The notes: generated by a model not told the origin, from the letters alone. A DNA stretch of 42,024 nucleotides from Gemmatimonadota bacterium (GCA_031127095.1 JARIEX010000013.1:1-42024), one strand, 5' to 3'; positions 24,936-33,948 are shown, numbered from the stretch's first letter. Program-made: numbers and translations.

Positions 24936-26216
24936 TCAGCCCCGTGCGGTCCATCCGGTGGCATCGACGTCGTGTTCGAACGCGCGGCGTAGACGATCGA
25001 GTGCCAGCTGGGCGGCCCGGTACCGGATTTCCGACCGGTCGCCGGGGAGGACGGCGCGAACGGCATGCACCTCGCCGTCCATGTCCACCGCCACCCACAC
25101 GGTACCCACGGGTTTGTCGGGGGTGCCACCATCGGGGCCGGCGATGCCGGTAATGCCGATGCCGATGGTCGTGCCGAAGCGCAGCCGCGCACCGGTGGCC
25201 ATGGCGCGGGCCACCGGTTCACTCACCGCGCCGTGGGCGTCGAGGTCACTCTGGGCGACCCCGAGCTCGCGCACCTTGACCGCATTGGCGTAAGCGATCG
25301 TGCCGCCCTGCACGACGCGGCTGGAGCCGGGCACGGCGGTGAGGCGCATGCCCAGGAGGCCGCCGGTGCAGCTTTCGGCCACGGCGACGGTGGCGTTCCG
25401 CGCGGCGCACTCGGCGAGCATGAGGGCGGCCAGGTCGTCGTCACCCTCGCCGTAGATGAACCGTCCCACCTTCTCGCGGACGCGCTGGGCCGCGGCGGTG
25501 AGCCGCTGCTCCGTGTCGCGCGCCGGGCGCCCGTGCGAGGTGAGCCGCAGATCGACGCCGTCGTTGCCGGGGAGGTAGGCGAGCGACAGTCCGTCCACGC
25601 CCCGCGCGAGGTCGCCCAGTTTATCGGCCAGCGCCGATTCGGCGATGTTGGCGGTGCGCAGAGTTTTCGAGCGCACCACCGAACCACCCACGGGGAGCCG
25701 GTCGCGCAGCTGCGGGATGAGGGTATCGGCCAGCATACCGCGCATCTCGCGGGGGACGCCTGGGAGCATGGCCACCCACCGCTGGCGGTCGTCTTCGAGC
25801 CAGATGCCCGGGGCGGAGCCGTGGCGGTTGGCGAGAATGGTAGCGCGCTCGGGGACCATGGCCTGCTGACGATTGCTGGCCGGCAGCTCATGTCCGAAGC
25901 GCTTGAGCCACCGCGCTTCGAGTGCGGCGAGGATGTCGGGGTCGAGCACCATGCCGCGGCCGAAAATGGAGCCGATGGCGGGCTTGGTCATGTCGTCGGC
26001 GGTGGGTCCGAGCCCGCCCGTGGTGATGACAGCTCCGGTGCGCTCGAGCGCCTCGCGCACGGCGGCGGCGATGGCGTCGGCATCATCGCCGCAGGTGGCG
26101 CGGCGGACGATGCGCACGCCGAGGGCCGCCAGTTCGCGCGCCAGATGCGCGGCATTGGTGTCGATCGTGAAGCCCAGGAGCAGCTCGTCGCCGATCGTGA
26201 CGATTTCGATGTTCAT
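24936..26216 (-). CDS. cinA: CinA, nicotinamide mononucleotide deamidase / pyrophosphatase
   Basis: 426-residue two-domain protein. The N-terminal MoaB-like (COG1058) domain begins IEIVTIGDELLLGFTIDTNA and has TTGGLGPTADDMT. The C-terminal amidase domain has VAVAESCTGGLLGMRLTAVP (catalytic Ser/Tyr/Lys type) and GITGIAGPDGGTPDKPVG. CinA recycles NMN to nicotinate mononucleotide and is often linked to competence. Full length and intact. It lies between pgsA and grpE on the same strand. Confidence 0.95.
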   Translation of the reverse strand: MNIEIVTIGDELLLGFTIDTNAAHLARELAALGVRIVRRATCGDDADAIAAAVREALERTGAVITTGGLGPTADDMTKPAIGSIFGRGMVLDPDILAALEARWLKRFGHELPASNRQQAMVPERATILANRHGSAPGIWLEDDRQRWVAMLPGVPREMRGMLADTLIPQLRDRLPVGGSVVRSKTLRTANIAESALADKLGDLARGVDGLSLAYLPGNDGVDLRLTSHGRPARDTEQRLTAAAQRVREKVGRFIYGEGDDDLAALMLAECAARNATVAVAESCTGGLLGMRLTAVPGSSRVVQGGTIAYANAVKVRELGVAQSDLDAHGAVSEPVARAMATGARLRFGTTIGIGITGIAGPDGGTPDKPVGTVWVAVDMDGEVHAVRAVLPGDRSEIRYRAAQLALDRLRRAFEHDVDATGWTARG

Positions 26217-26260
26217 GGAGGAAAGGTACTACGGACGACAACGGCGCCCCCGCACCCGCC

Positions 26261-26935
26261 TCAGACCAAGCGCGCGACCTGCCGTCCGTAACGCTGCAGG
26301 TACAGCCACAGACTCCAGAGCGTGAGTACGACGGCGCCGACCATGCTGGTCACGCCCACCACGCCGATGAAGTACGCCACGCCACGCCAAGCGCTGTCCC
26401 CTTCCCACCCCTGCCGCGCCGCGAAGGTCGCCGCGAAGAACCACAGATACGCCGCGCCGAGCCAGATGCTCTGGAAGGTGGTTTTCCATTTGGCGGGGCC
26501 GATCGCGGCGATCACGATGCCGCGGCGGGCGGCGATCTGGCGGAACACGGTCATGAAGGCCTCGCGTCCCAGCACCACCACCACGATCCACAGCGGCAGC
26601 GACACGGCGCCAAGGGGCGTCTGGAACAGCAGCGGCGTGGGCTGCGGCATCGTGCCCTCAGGCACCAGCAACGTGTAGTGCTTCTGCAGCCAGTACATCG
26701 GGATCAGCGTGGCCACGAGCAGCAGCTTGTCGGCCAGGGGGTCGAGCAGCCGGCCCAGATCGGTGACCAGATTGCGCGACCGCGCGAGGTGGCCGTCCCA
26801 GTAGTCGGTAACGGCGGCGATCGTGAACAGCAGGAACGCGATGAGGCGCGCGCTCGACGACGTGGTGAACGGCAACCACGCAATCAGTGGCGTCAGGGCA
26901 ATGCGGCCCATCGTGATTGCGTTCGGAAGGTTCAC
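26261..26935 (-). CDS. pgsA: PgsA-type CDP-alcohol phosphatidyltransferase
   Basis: 224-residue membrane enzyme that probably makes phosphatidylglycerol phosphate from CDP-diacylglycerol and glycerol-3-phosphate. The family motif D-G-x2-A-R-x8-G-x3-D-x3-D is complete in DYWDGHLARSRNLVTDLGRL followed by LDPLADK. The N-terminal NLPNAITMGRI is typical of PgsA, and there are about five hydrophobic helices. The substrate alcohol cannot be proved from sequence. It lies downstream of mglA. Confidence 0.92.
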   Translation of the reverse strand: MNLPNAITMGRIALTPLIAWLPFTTSSSARLIAFLLFTIAAVTDYWDGHLARSRNLVTDLGRLLDPLADKLLLVATLIPMYWLQKHYTLLVPEGTMPQPTPLLFQTPLGAVSLPLWIVVVVLGREAFMTVFRQIAARRGIVIAAIGPAKWKTTFQSIWLGAAYLWFFAATFAARQGWEGDSAWRGVAYFIGVVGVTSMVGAVVLTLWSLWLYLQRYGRQVARLV

Positions 26936-26978
26936 GGGTGATCCGGAGGCGGGAGATACGTGCCCGCCACGCCCGCGG

Positions 26979-27656
26979 CTAGGCGAGCGTTTTGAGCACC
27001 AGCTTGGACACGGCTTTCAGCGTGTCGAACACACCGTCGCCGGTAACGGCAACGGCTTCAAAGGACGGGACGCGCTCCACCCATTCGCCGGTTGGCAACT
27101 GGCTGACCAGAAACTCACCCGGTTTGAACGGATCCGCCAGCGCGCGCATGCGCGTGGGGTCCGTGACTTCCCAACCCGGATTGAGCATGGACTGCAGTGC
27201 CGCCAGCGGCGCGGCGTTGGGCAGATCACGCTTGTTGTACTGAATGACGAAGGGCATGCGGGTAAGATCGTACCCGTACGCCGCCATGTTGTCATACAGG
27301 TTCTGCATGGACTCGACGTTGGCCTCGGCCCGCTCGACCTGCGAGTCGGCCACGAACACGACGCCATCGACGCCCTTCAAGATGAGCTTGCGGCTGGCAT
27401 TGTAGTAGACCTGCCCCGGCACCGTGTACAGATGGAACCGCGTCCGGAAGCCGCGGATGGTGCCCAGATCGACCGGGAGGAAGTCAAAAAAGAGCGTCCG
27501 CTCGGTTTCCGTGGCCAGCGAGATCAGCTTGCCCCGCGTGCTCGGGGACACCTTGCCGTACACGTATTCGAGATTCGTGGTCTTGCCGCCCAGTCCCGGA
27601 CCGTAGAAGACGATCTTGCAGTTGATCTCACGGGACGCATAGTTGATCATCGACAT
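26979..27656 (-). CDS. mglA: MglA-type Ras-like GTPase
   Basis: 225-residue small GTPase of the MglA family, which sets cell polarity and controls gliding or type IV pili in Myxococcus. The P-loop is [29 protein letters not shown] covers the switch I region, and [13 protein letters not shown] is the MglA-type switch II (PGQ in place of AGQ). [10 protein letters not shown] is the NKxD guanine-specificity motif. The ATG at 27656 follows AAGGGG by 8 nt and gives [16 protein letters not shown]. It slightly overlaps the upstream roadblock gene. Motility is not otherwise shown in this window. Confidence 0.95.
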   Translation of the reverse strand: MSMINYASREINCKIVFYGPGLGGKTTNLEYVYGKVSPSTRGKLISLATETERTLFFDFLPVDLGTIRGFRTRFHLYTVPGQVYYNASRKLILKGVDGVVFVADSQVERAEANVESMQNLYDNMAAYGYDLTRMPFVIQYNKRDLPNAAPLAALQSMLNPGWEVTDPTRMRALADPFKPGEFLVSQLPTGEWVERVPSFEAVAVTGDGVFDTLKAVSKLVLKTLA

Positions 27657-27669
27657 CGACGGCGGCCCC

Positions 27670-28158
27670 TTACTGGAAGAGCCGGTCGATCTCGTCCTCG
27701 GCCCCGGCCAGGAAACCCGGCGGCGCCGTGGACGCGGACCCGCCGCGCGAAAAGACCCCTTCGAAGGTCTTCGTGAGTTCATCGACCGCCGATTTCATGC
27801 GGAGCCGGACCAGCCCCAGCGTGGTGCGGTTGTCGAACAGGACCACCAGAATGACACGCCGCGCGATGTCGGCGAGGTACATCGACTCTTTTTCGCCCTG
27901 ATGGAACAGGACGTTGAAGTCGCTCTCGCCGATCAGGCGCGCGAGTTGGTCGTTGGCGCTGAAGTCGGCGGCGGTGAGCGTGGCGAACGCGGTCGCGTCG
28001 AAGGCCGGCGGCTCGCCGACGGTAGCGACCAGCTGACCGCTCCGGTCCACGAGCAGGGCACACCGTGCCTTGGCATCGTACAGGAACCGCTGGAGCGTAA
28101 TGGTGATGGCCCCGAAATCGTCCTCGGTGAACGACCAGGTGGCGGCGCCGACAGGCAT
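27670..28158 (-). CDS. mglB: MglB-type roadblock/LC7 protein
   Basis: 162-residue roadblock/LC7-fold protein, the expected GTPase-activating partner of Mgl[20 protein letters not shown] and the C-terminal helix ([12 protein letters not shown]) are typical of this fold. [18 protein letters not shown] forms the central strand-helix region. It lies directly upstream of mglA (stop 13 nt before the mglA ATG), the common mglB-mglA order. A 107-nt gap separates it from recR; GATAAT in that gap is a possible -10 but has no convincing -35. Confidence 0.9.
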   Translation of the reverse strand: MPVGAATWSFTEDDFGAITITLQRFLYDAKARCALLVDRSGQLVATVGEPPAFDATAFATLTAADFSANDQLARLIGESDFNVLFHQGEKESMYLADIARRVILVVLFDNRTTLGLVRLRMKSAVDELTKTFEGVFSRGGSASTAPPGFLAGAEDEIDRLFQ

Positions 28159-28265
28159 GTACAGTGGGTCGGGGGAATCGAGATCAGCAGCCCGGTGTCA
28201 CGGAGCCGCGCATTATCAACGCGCGGACGTGCCCGAAGGTAACGCCAAACCGCGTGTTCTCCATC

Positions 28266-28856
28266 TCATGGCATTTCGCGCCGCGCGGAAAGCGCCTGCG
28301 CGATCGTCACGCCATCGGCATATTCGAGGTCGCCCCCCACCGGCAGGCCACGCGCGATGCGCGTGATCCGGACGCCCCGGGGGAGCAGTTGCCGCTGCAC
28401 GTACAGCGCGGTGGCCTCCCCTTCGAGCGAGGGGTTGGTGGCCAGGATCACCTCAGTCACCCCTTCAGGGCCGATGCGGGCCAGCAAGTCCCCGATGGCC
28501 AGATCGTCGGGGCCCACCCCATCGAGCGGCGAGAGGCGCCCCCCCAGCACGTGATACAGCCCGCGGAATTCACCCGCCCGCTCGATGGAGGCGATATCGG
28601 AGGCCTCCTCGACCACGCACAGGATGGCCGGGTCACGCCGTGGATCGGCGCACAGGGCACAGAGCGGCGACTCCGTGAGGTTGTGGCACCGGTCGCAGGC
28701 GCGCACGCGCTCGGTGAGCGCCACCAGCGCCTCCGCCAGCCGCAGGCTTTGCGCATGCGGCTGCCGCAGCAGGTGGTACGTGAGGCGCAGCGCGGTCTTG
28801 CGGCCGATGCCGGGGAGCCGCGCCAGCTCGCTGGTGAGTTCGTCGATGACGCTCAA
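28266..28856 (-). CDS. recR: RecR, recombination mediator
   Basis: 196-residue protein that with RecF/RecO loads RecA onto gapped DNA. The helix-hairpin-helix is LARLPGIGRKTALRL, the Cys4 zinc finger is CDRCHNLTESPLCALC, and the Toprim domain starts LCVVEEASDI. LATNPSLEGEATALYV and GLPVGGDLEYAD are highly conserved. It starts 10 nt after ybaB, in the classical dnaX-ybaB-recR order. Confidence 0.97.
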   Translation of the reverse strand: MSVIDELTSELARLPGIGRKTALRLTYHLLRQPHAQSLRLAEALVALTERVRACDRCHNLTESPLCALCADPRRDPAILCVVEEASDIASIERAGEFRGLYHVLGGRLSPLDGVGPDDLAIGDLLARIGPEGVTEVILATNPSLEGEATALYVQRQLLPRGVRITRIARGLPVGGDLEYADGVTIAQALSARREMP

Positions 28857-28866
28857 CGGCGGGCGA

Positions 28867-29181
28867 TCAGAACGGCAGCTTGAACGGCAGCTCGATGCCG
28901 CCGGTGACCTTGCTCAGTTCGAACTGCATGGCATCGGCGGCCTTCTTCTGCGCCTCGGCCACGGCCACCACGATGAGATCCTCGAGCATCTCGATGTCGT
29001 TGCCGTTCACGACGGTCGGATCGAGCTTGATCCGCCGCAACTGCATCTTGCCGTCGACATCCGCCACGACCATGCCACCGCCGGCGAGGGCGGAGAAGGT
29101 GCGCTGCCCCATCTCTTCCTGCATGGTCTGCATGCGCGCCTGCATGTCCTTGAACTGGCCCATCATCTTGAACAGATCCAT
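28867..29181 (-). CDS. YbaB/EbfC nucleoid-associated protein
   Basis: 104-residue protein of the YbaB/EbfC family that binds DNA as a dimer. MDLFKMMGQFKDMQARMQ is a Met-rich amphipathic helix, GGGMVVADVDGKMQLRRIKL is the central sheet, and AEAQKKAADAM is the C-terminal helix. The ATG at 29181 matches the family start; the reading frame is open further upstream, but that part has no family similarity. It sits between dnaX and recR. Confidence 0.93.
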   Translation of the reverse strand: MDLFKMMGQFKDMQARMQTMQEEMGQRTFSALAGGGMVVADVDGKMQLRRIKLDPTVVNGNDIEMLEDLIVVAVAEAQKKAADAMQFELSKVTGGIELPFKLPF

Positions 29182-29237
29182 AAGTCCGTCGGGAGTGCGG
29201 AGTGGAAGTCGGTACGTGCGCGCCCAAGCGCGGCGCG

Positions 29238-31082
29238 TCAATCCAGCAGTTCGAGGTCCAGCGCACGGATGGCGGCGTCGAGCAGCGGATCCCGGGCGGA
29301 GAGCTGTTCGGTGCGCTGCTGCTGCACGTCGTGCGCGGTCAATCGTTTGGTGGTGTCCCGGGGCGCCCGCGCTTCGGCCTGCGCCGACGCGTTGGCACTG
29401 AGCGATGACACCACGGTCACGCCGGTCACGCCGGACACACACGACTGCAAGGCCGTGAGGATGTCCGCGCGCGCGCCGTCCGCGGCGCGGGCGAAGGTGT
29501 CGTCGGCGGGATCGTAGGTGAGCGTCACGCTGCCGTGGGCAGAGACCCCCGACGGAATGAGCCGTGCTACGGCCTGCGCCAACATGCCGCGGCCGCCCGC
29601 CTTCACGGCGTCCGCCACGGTGTCCCACACGGCTTTGAGCTGTTCAACCGTGGGCGGGGGGCCACCGCGCGGTGCGGGTGCCGCCGCGCGCGCCACAGGA
29701 CGCTGCTCGGCGATCTGCGCCGCGGCTGCGGCTTCCGCCACCTGCTGCGTGGCCGAGCGTGGCGGCACGACGAACGGAGCCGGCGGGGGCGTCAGCGCTG
29801 GCGCGACGGCGGCGGGCGGCGACGGGGGCATGGCGTGCGCCGAGGCGACGCGCGGCTCGTGCGCGACGCGGCGGGCGGGGGGATCGTCGTGACCACCCGC
29901 GCCGAAGCCTTTCAGCACCTCCTCGAGCTCCACCGTGCGATCGAGCAGCGCGAAGCGCACCAGCAGCGTTTCGAGCAGCAGCTGCGGCTGCCCGCTACGG
30001 CGATACATGGGCTCCATCTCGAGCAGCGCGTGCAACATGCGCAGCAGGTCGCCGGCCGAGAGTTGCCCCTTCCGCGCGGTGAGCGCGGCGCGCATGTGCT
30101 CCGACAGCTCGGGGGGCACGCCACCGAGGGTGATCGTGAGCTGCGCCCGCAACGTGCGCCCAATGCCGGCGAGCAACAGCATGAGATCGACCCCGCCATC
30201 GGCCTGGCGCTGCACGGCCTCGAACACGTCGACGGCACGCCGCTGCGCGATGATGTCGAGGAGGAGCAGGTACTCGTCTTCGGGCACGAGCCCCAGCGCC
30301 GTGCGCACGCGCTCCGCCGTGACCTCGGCCGTTTCGCCAAGCGACAGCACCTGGTCGGTGAGCGAGAGTGCGTCGCGCAGGCCGCCGTCGGCGGCACCGG
30401 CGATCATGCCCAGCGCATCGGGTTCGAAGCGGACGCCTTCTTCCGTGAGCACGGCGGCGAGCCGCTCACGGATTTCCGCCGGTCCGATGCGCTTGAGGTC
30501 GAAGCGCTGCAGGCGCGAGATCACCGTGGGCAGGACCTTCTGCGCTTCGGTGGTGGCGAACACGAACACCACGCGCGGCGGCGGCTCCTCGAGCACCTTG
30601 AGCAGCGCATTCCACGCGTCGCGCGAGAGCATGTGCGCTTCGTCAACGATGTACACCTTGTAGCGATCGTCGCCGGAGGGGGCGTACATGGCGCGTTCGC
30701 GGAGCTCGCGGGCGTCGGCCACGCCACCGTTCGACGCGGCGTCGATTTCGACCACATCGAGCGACGCGCTGCCCCCCCAGATGCGCTGGCAGCTGGTGCA
30801 CTTTCCGCACGGTTCACCGGCGGCGGCCATCGCGTCACTGAATTCCGTGGCGGCGGCGGTGCCACTCACCCGGCGGGCGTCGGACAGCTCCTCGCAGTTG
30901 AGCGCCATCGCCAGCACGCGGGCCAGCGTGGTCTTGCCGGTGCCGCGCGGTCCGCACAACAGATAGCCGTGCGCCACGCGCCCACTGGCGATGGCGCCTT
31001 TGAGCGTGTTCGCAACGTGCGACTGCACCGCCACGGTCGCGAAGTTCCGCGGGCGGTATTTACGGGCGAGGGCAAGCGACAT
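29238..31082 (-). CDS. dnaX: DnaX, DNA polymerase III gamma/tau subunit
   Basis: 614-residue clamp-loader ATPase. LARKYRPRNFATVAVQSHV starts the protein. Walker A is GPRGTGKTTLARVLA, the zinc module is CGKCTSCQRI (with the upstream Cys in LNCEEL), Walker B is VYIVDEAHMLS, and the sensor I region is PPPRVVFVFATTE. A Pro/Ala-rich linker (about 420-480) leads to a tau-type C-terminal domain. The ATG at 31082 is preferred over an upstream TTG because it gives the family-typical MSLALARKYRP. I found no evidence of programmed frameshifting. It is divergent from the SRP RNA gene. Confidence 0.96.
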   Translation of the reverse strand: MSLALARKYRPRNFATVAVQSHVANTLKGAIASGRVAHGYLLCGPRGTGKTTLARVLAMALNCEELSDARRVSGTAAATEFSDAMAAAGEPCGKCTSCQRIWGGSASLDVVEIDAASNGGVADARELRERAMYAPSGDDRYKVYIVDEAHMLSRDAWNALLKVLEEPPPRVVFVFATTEAQKVLPTVISRLQRFDLKRIGPAEIRERLAAVLTEEGVRFEPDALGMIAGAADGGLRDALSLTDQVLSLGETAEVTAERVRTALGLVPEDEYLLLLDIIAQRRAVDVFEAVQRQADGGVDLMLLLAGIGRTLRAQLTITLGGVPPELSEHMRAALTARKGQLSAGDLLRMLHALLEMEPMYRRSGQPQLLLETLLVRFALLDRTVELEEVLKGFGAGGHDDPPARRVAHEPRVASAHAMPPSPPAAVAPALTPPPAPFVVPPRSATQQVAEAAAAAQIAEQRPVARAAAPAPRGGPPPTVEQLKAVWDTVADAVKAGGRGMLAQAVARLIPSGVSAHGSVTLTYDPADDTFARAADGARADILTALQSCVSGVTGVTVVSSLSANASAQAEARAPRDTTKRLTAHDVQQQRTEQLSARDPLLDAAIRALDLELLD

Positions 31083-31195
31083 GCTGTGCAATCTACATGG
31101 CCGACCCCGTCTCGGCGTCTGCCGCCGGGGCCTCGTCGCGGCGCCGGATCACCGATCCCCGGTGGTTTCCGTGGCGCCCTGTGATTAGCTTTCCA

Positions 31196-31297
31196 GTGCT
31201 CCGGGTCCCGGAGGGCGACAGCCCGCCAAATCCGTCAGGACCCCGAAGGTAGCAGCGGCACGTGGAGTCTGGCGTCGCTTCGTCAGGCCCGGAGCAC
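31196..31297 (+). ncRNA. ffs: signal recognition particle RNA, small (4.5S) bacterial type
   Basis: The SRP54-binding hairpin is recognisable: GTCAGGACCCCGAAGGTAGC at 31234-31253, close to the bacterial GTCAGG..GGAAGG.AGCAGC consensus. The ends pair perfectly: GTGCTCCGGG (31196-31205) with CCCGGAGCAC (31288-31297). Inner helices such as GGGCGACAGCCC also fit. At about 102 nt it is the short form without an Alu domain. The location next to dnaX is common in bacteria. The divergent 113-nt gap to dnaX must hold both promoters, but I see no strong consensus boxes. Confidence 0.93.
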
Positions 31298-31298
31298 T

Positions 31299-31346
31299 GC
31301 GCACGGGAGGATTCGCTCACACGAGCGGACCTCCCGTGCGCTTTTT
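31299..31346 (+). terminator. rho-independent terminator of ffs
   Basis: GCGCACGGGAGG (31299-31310) pairs perfectly with CCTCCCGTGCGC (31330-31341), followed by TTTTT. The loop contains a small inner hairpin (CGCTCACACGAGCG). It starts 2 nt after the SRP RNA 3' end. Reading the other way, towards ffs from ltaE, there is no T-run, so it should work in one direction only. Confidence 0.95.
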
Positions 31347-31365
31347 CATACCGGCCATGCGCCGC

Positions 31366-32412
31366 TTACGACAGGACCTCGGCGAGCGCCCGCGCGAGGC
31401 TGGGCGCGTGCGCGGCGATGGCGTCGATCGGCGCGTCGAGGTGTGCGACAGCCCGCACCCGGCTGGCGTGCCACTTGGAGATGCGCACCCCGAGGGCGGC
31501 CGCGCGCGCGACCACCTCGTCGGCACGTGGCTGCGGGAGATCGATCATGACGATGTTGGTATCGGGCATCACGACCTTCGCACCGCCGACGCCATCGACC
31601 AGCCGCGCGAGATACGCAGCGGCCTCGTGATCCTGTGGGAGCCGATCGAGATGGTGCTCGAGCCCGTGCAGTGCGGCCGCCGCGAGGATGCCGCTTTGCC
31701 GCATACCGCCACCGAAGCGCTTGCGGGCACGATGCGCGCGCGCGATCACGTCGGCGGGACCGGCGAGACAGGCGCCGACCGGCGCGCCGAGTCCCTTGGA
31801 GAAGGACACCATGACCGTGTCGGCGCAGGCCGCAAAGTCGGCGAGCGCGGTCCCTGTGGCGGCGGCCGCGTTCCAGAGGCGCGCGCCGTCGAGATGGACC
31901 GGTACGCCGAGCGTGCGCGCCACGGCCGTGAGCGCGCGCAGCTCGGGCAGCGGGGTGACGGCGCCGCCGGCGCCGTTGTGGGTATTCTCGAGACAGACCA
32001 TCGAGGGCTCGGGGGCGTGCACCGAGGGCGACCGGATGGCCGCGGTAAGATCGGCGGCCCGGAACACCGACCCGGCGGCGTGCACCGGACGCACCTGCAC
32101 CCCGCACAAGGCGGCGACGCCGGCGATTTCCCATTGGATAATGTGGGCGTCAGCGTCGAGCAGCAGTTCGGTGCCCGGCGTGGTCTGCACCCAGATGGCC
32201 GACTGATTGGCCATCGTGCCGCTGGGGAAGAAGAGCGCCCGCTCCGTGCCGAGCCGCTCGGCGACCATGGCTTCGAGGCGCCGCGTGGTGGGGTCGCCGT
32301 CGAGCACGTCGTCCCCGACTTCCGCCTCCGCCATCGCGCGCCGCATCGCGGCTGTCGGCCTGGTGACGGTATCGCTGCGCAGGTCGAGGACGGGGGCGGC
32401 GGAATGGGTCAC
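31366..32412 (-). CDS. ltaE: L-threonine aldolase-type PLP enzyme
   Basis: 348-residue fold-type I PLP enzyme of the low-specificity threonine aldolase family, which cleaves threonine or allo-threonine to glycine and acetaldehyde. DLRSDTVTRPTAAMRRAM begins the domain, FFPSGTMANQSAIW follows, HLDGARLWNAA contains the PLP-binding Asp, and the Schiff-base lysine is in SFSKGLGAPVG. The GTG start at 32412 shares bases with the stop of the upstream YihY gene (GTGA), implying coupling. No Shine-Dalgarno is seen. Confidence 0.93.
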   Translation of the reverse strand: MTHSAAPVLDLRSDTVTRPTAAMRRAMAEAEVGDDVLDGDPTTRRLEAMVAERLGTERALFFPSGTMANQSAIWVQTTPGTELLLDADAHIIQWEIAGVAALCGVQVRPVHAAGSVFRAADLTAAIRSPSVHAPEPSMVCLENTHNGAGGAVTPLPELRALTAVARTLGVPVHLDGARLWNAAAATGTALADFAACADTVMVSFSKGLGAPVGACLAGPADVIARAHRARKRFGGGMRQSGILAAAALHGLEHHLDRLPQDHEAAAYLARLVDGVGGAKVVMPDTNIVMIDLPQPRADEVVARAAALGVRISKWHASRVRAVAHLDAPIDAIAAHAPSLARALAEVLS

Positions 32413-33362
32413 GATCGTGGGGTGGGAGGTCGTTTGGGGGGAGCGGCGGCGGAGCGGACCGGACGCATCGGCACCGGCGCGCGCAGCGCGGCCAGTTCGG
32501 TGCGGCGCAGGTCGAAGGCCTGCGCGACTTCTCCGCCGATGAGGAACAGCAGCGCACCGTAATATGTCCAGAACACCACGGCGACGACGGCCGCGATGGT
32601 ACCGGTATACAGCGAACCCGGATCGAAGCGCGCCACGAAGAGCGCGAACAGGTGCCGGGCGATCTCGAAGAGCACCGACGCGCTGAGCGCCGCCACGGCG
32701 GCCGTGCGGCGGGTTGGCCGGCGCTGCGGGAGGGCGCGGTACATGGCGTAGAAGAGCACGAACACCACCATGAGCGCCAGCAGGCGCCCCAGCAGGTAGC
32801 CGAGCCCCGACATGGCGTCGGCGCGCACGCCGATTTCCTGCAGCAGGGCGAGCCCGCGGGTGGTGGCGAGGTCGAGATAGGCCGACAGCACGACGTAGAG
32901 CACGACCGCCACGGTGGCGACGATGGTGGCGGCGAAGTCGAACAGCTTGCCCGCCATGATCCCGCGATCGGTGCCGTCGAAGATCAGCGCGAGGACACTG
33001 CGCAGTGATCCGAAGAGGCGGGTGGAGAACCACGCGAAGCCGACGGCGGAGTACAGCGTCACGGTACCGCGCGTGTTGAGCACGTCGGTGACGATACCGC
33101 GCAGCAGGGCGCCAGCGGCCGGCGTTCCGCTGGGAAGCAGACGATCCACGAGCGCGACCACGGTGTTGGCCGCTTCGGCGGTTTCGCGTCCCAGCAGAAA
33201 CGACAGCCCGGCCACCACGAGCAGCACAAACGGCAGCAGGGCGAGCAGCACATTGAAGGCCAGCCCGCCCGCCAGAAACAGCACATTGTCCTCGGCGCCC
33301 TGCTTCCAGACGCGTCGGACAATGTCCCAGGTGATGTCAGCCTTCGCGCGAATCGCCGCCAG
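32409..33362 (-). CDS. YihY/BrkB-family inner membrane protein
   Basis: A protein of about 317 residues from the YihY/UPF0761 (BrkB) family; its biochemical role is not established. Six hydrophobic segments are visible, with EDNVLFLAGGLAFNVLLALL at the start and TGTIAAVVAVVFWTYYGALL near the end. The first common start codon is GTG at 33284, but it would remove conserved N-terminal residues (ITWDIVRRVWKQGAEDN). A CTG at 33362 with GGGAGG ending 6 nt upstream is the best start for the full protein; no ATG, GTG or TTG lies between it and the in-frame stop further upstream. It would overlap the YtxH gene by 26 nt. Confidence 0.82.
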   Translation of the reverse strand: MAAIRAKADITWDIVRRVWKQGAEDNVLFLAGGLAFNVLLALLPFVLLVVAGLSFLLGRETAEAANTVVALVDRLLPSGTPAAGALLRGIVTDVLNTRGTVTLYSAVGFAWFSTRLFGSLRSVLALIFDGTDRGIMAGKLFDFAATIVATVAVVLYVVLSAYLDLATTRGLALLQEIGVRADAMSGLGYLLGRLLALMVVFVLFYAMYRALPQRRPTRRTAAVAALSASVLFEIARHLFALFVARFDPGSLYTGTIAAVVAVVFWTYYGALLFLIGGEVAQAFDLRRTELAALRAPVPMRPVRSAAAPPKRPPTPRS

Positions 33363-33861
33363 CGGACTCCTCCCGGCCGGGCGACGTCATGTCGTCCGGC
33401 GTGATCGTGTCATCGGGGTCGGCGCGCCGTGCATGATCGCGGTAGGCCCGTCGGCTGTCGGCGTAGGCGCGTTTGCTGTCGGCGACGGCGCGCTCGAGTT
33501 CGACGCGCGCCTGCGCGGCCGCCTCGCGACCGGCGGCCACCGCATCGCCGACCGCCTGCACACGGGACCCCACCGCGTCGCGTGCGCGGTCCACGCGCTC
33601 GTCGAACCGCATGCGCGTGTGCTCGACGGAATCGGCCACGGTGTCGCTGAATCCGTCGGCAGCGTCCTTCACTTTGCGGCCCGCGCGGCGCGCTTCGTCG
33701 CGCAGGCGCTGGCGGGTGTCCCGTCCGCTGGCAGGAGCGAACAGCAATGCCGCCCCAGCGCCGATGGCGAGCCCGAGCAGAAAGGTGCCGACTCCCGCCG
33801 ACGTGCTGCTGCGATCGATCACCACCACGCGTTCATCGTCGTACTCATCATTTCGGGCCAT
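33337..33861 (-). CDS. YtxH-domain protein
   Basis: 174 residues. An N-terminal membrane segment (VGTFLLGLAIGAGAALLFAP) is followed by SGRDTRQRLRDEARR, the YtxH/DUF883-like signature, and then a long charged helix of repeated Arg/Ala/Asp blocks (ARDAVGSRVQAVGDAVAAGR). Such proteins are linked to general stress in Bacillus, but their function is not known. GGAGG lies 7 nt upstream of the ATG. Confidence 0.82.
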   Translation of the reverse strand: MARNDEYDDERVVVIDRSSTSAGVGTFLLGLAIGAGAALLFAPASGRDTRQRLRDEARRAGRKVKDAADGFSDTVADSVEHTRMRFDERVDRARDAVGSRVQAVGDAVAAGREAAAQARVELERAVADSKRAYADSRRAYRDHARRADPDDTITPDDMTSPGREESAGGDSREG

Positions 33862-33892
33862 GTCATACCTCCGTCCTGTGGAGAGTGGTCAG

Positions 33893-33930
33893 GTGCCGGG
33901 CACCGCGCGCACGATGACGCGCGGCACCCG
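33893..33930. other. possible stem-loop downstream of the aldolase-YtxH junction
   Basis: GGTGCCGGGCACC is itself a palindrome, and CGGGCACCGCGCG (33897-33909) pairs with CGCGCGGCACCCG (33918-33930) with two mismatches. It lies in the 87-nt gap between the YtxH start and the class II aldolase stop. No T-run follows on either strand, so a terminator role is uncertain. Confidence 0.35.
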
Positions 33931-33948
33931 ACTCCCAGTACTAGCCAC

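Noticed and set aside
26948-26968. GGCGGG/CCCGCC stem between mglA and pgsA as a terminator
   Set aside because: Only 6 bp with no T-run on either strand. Such short GC stems are expected by chance at this base composition.
29238-31082. Programmed frameshift producing DnaX gamma
   Set aside because: I did not find an A-rich slippery heptamer with a downstream hairpin near the tau linker, so a separate gamma product is not supported.
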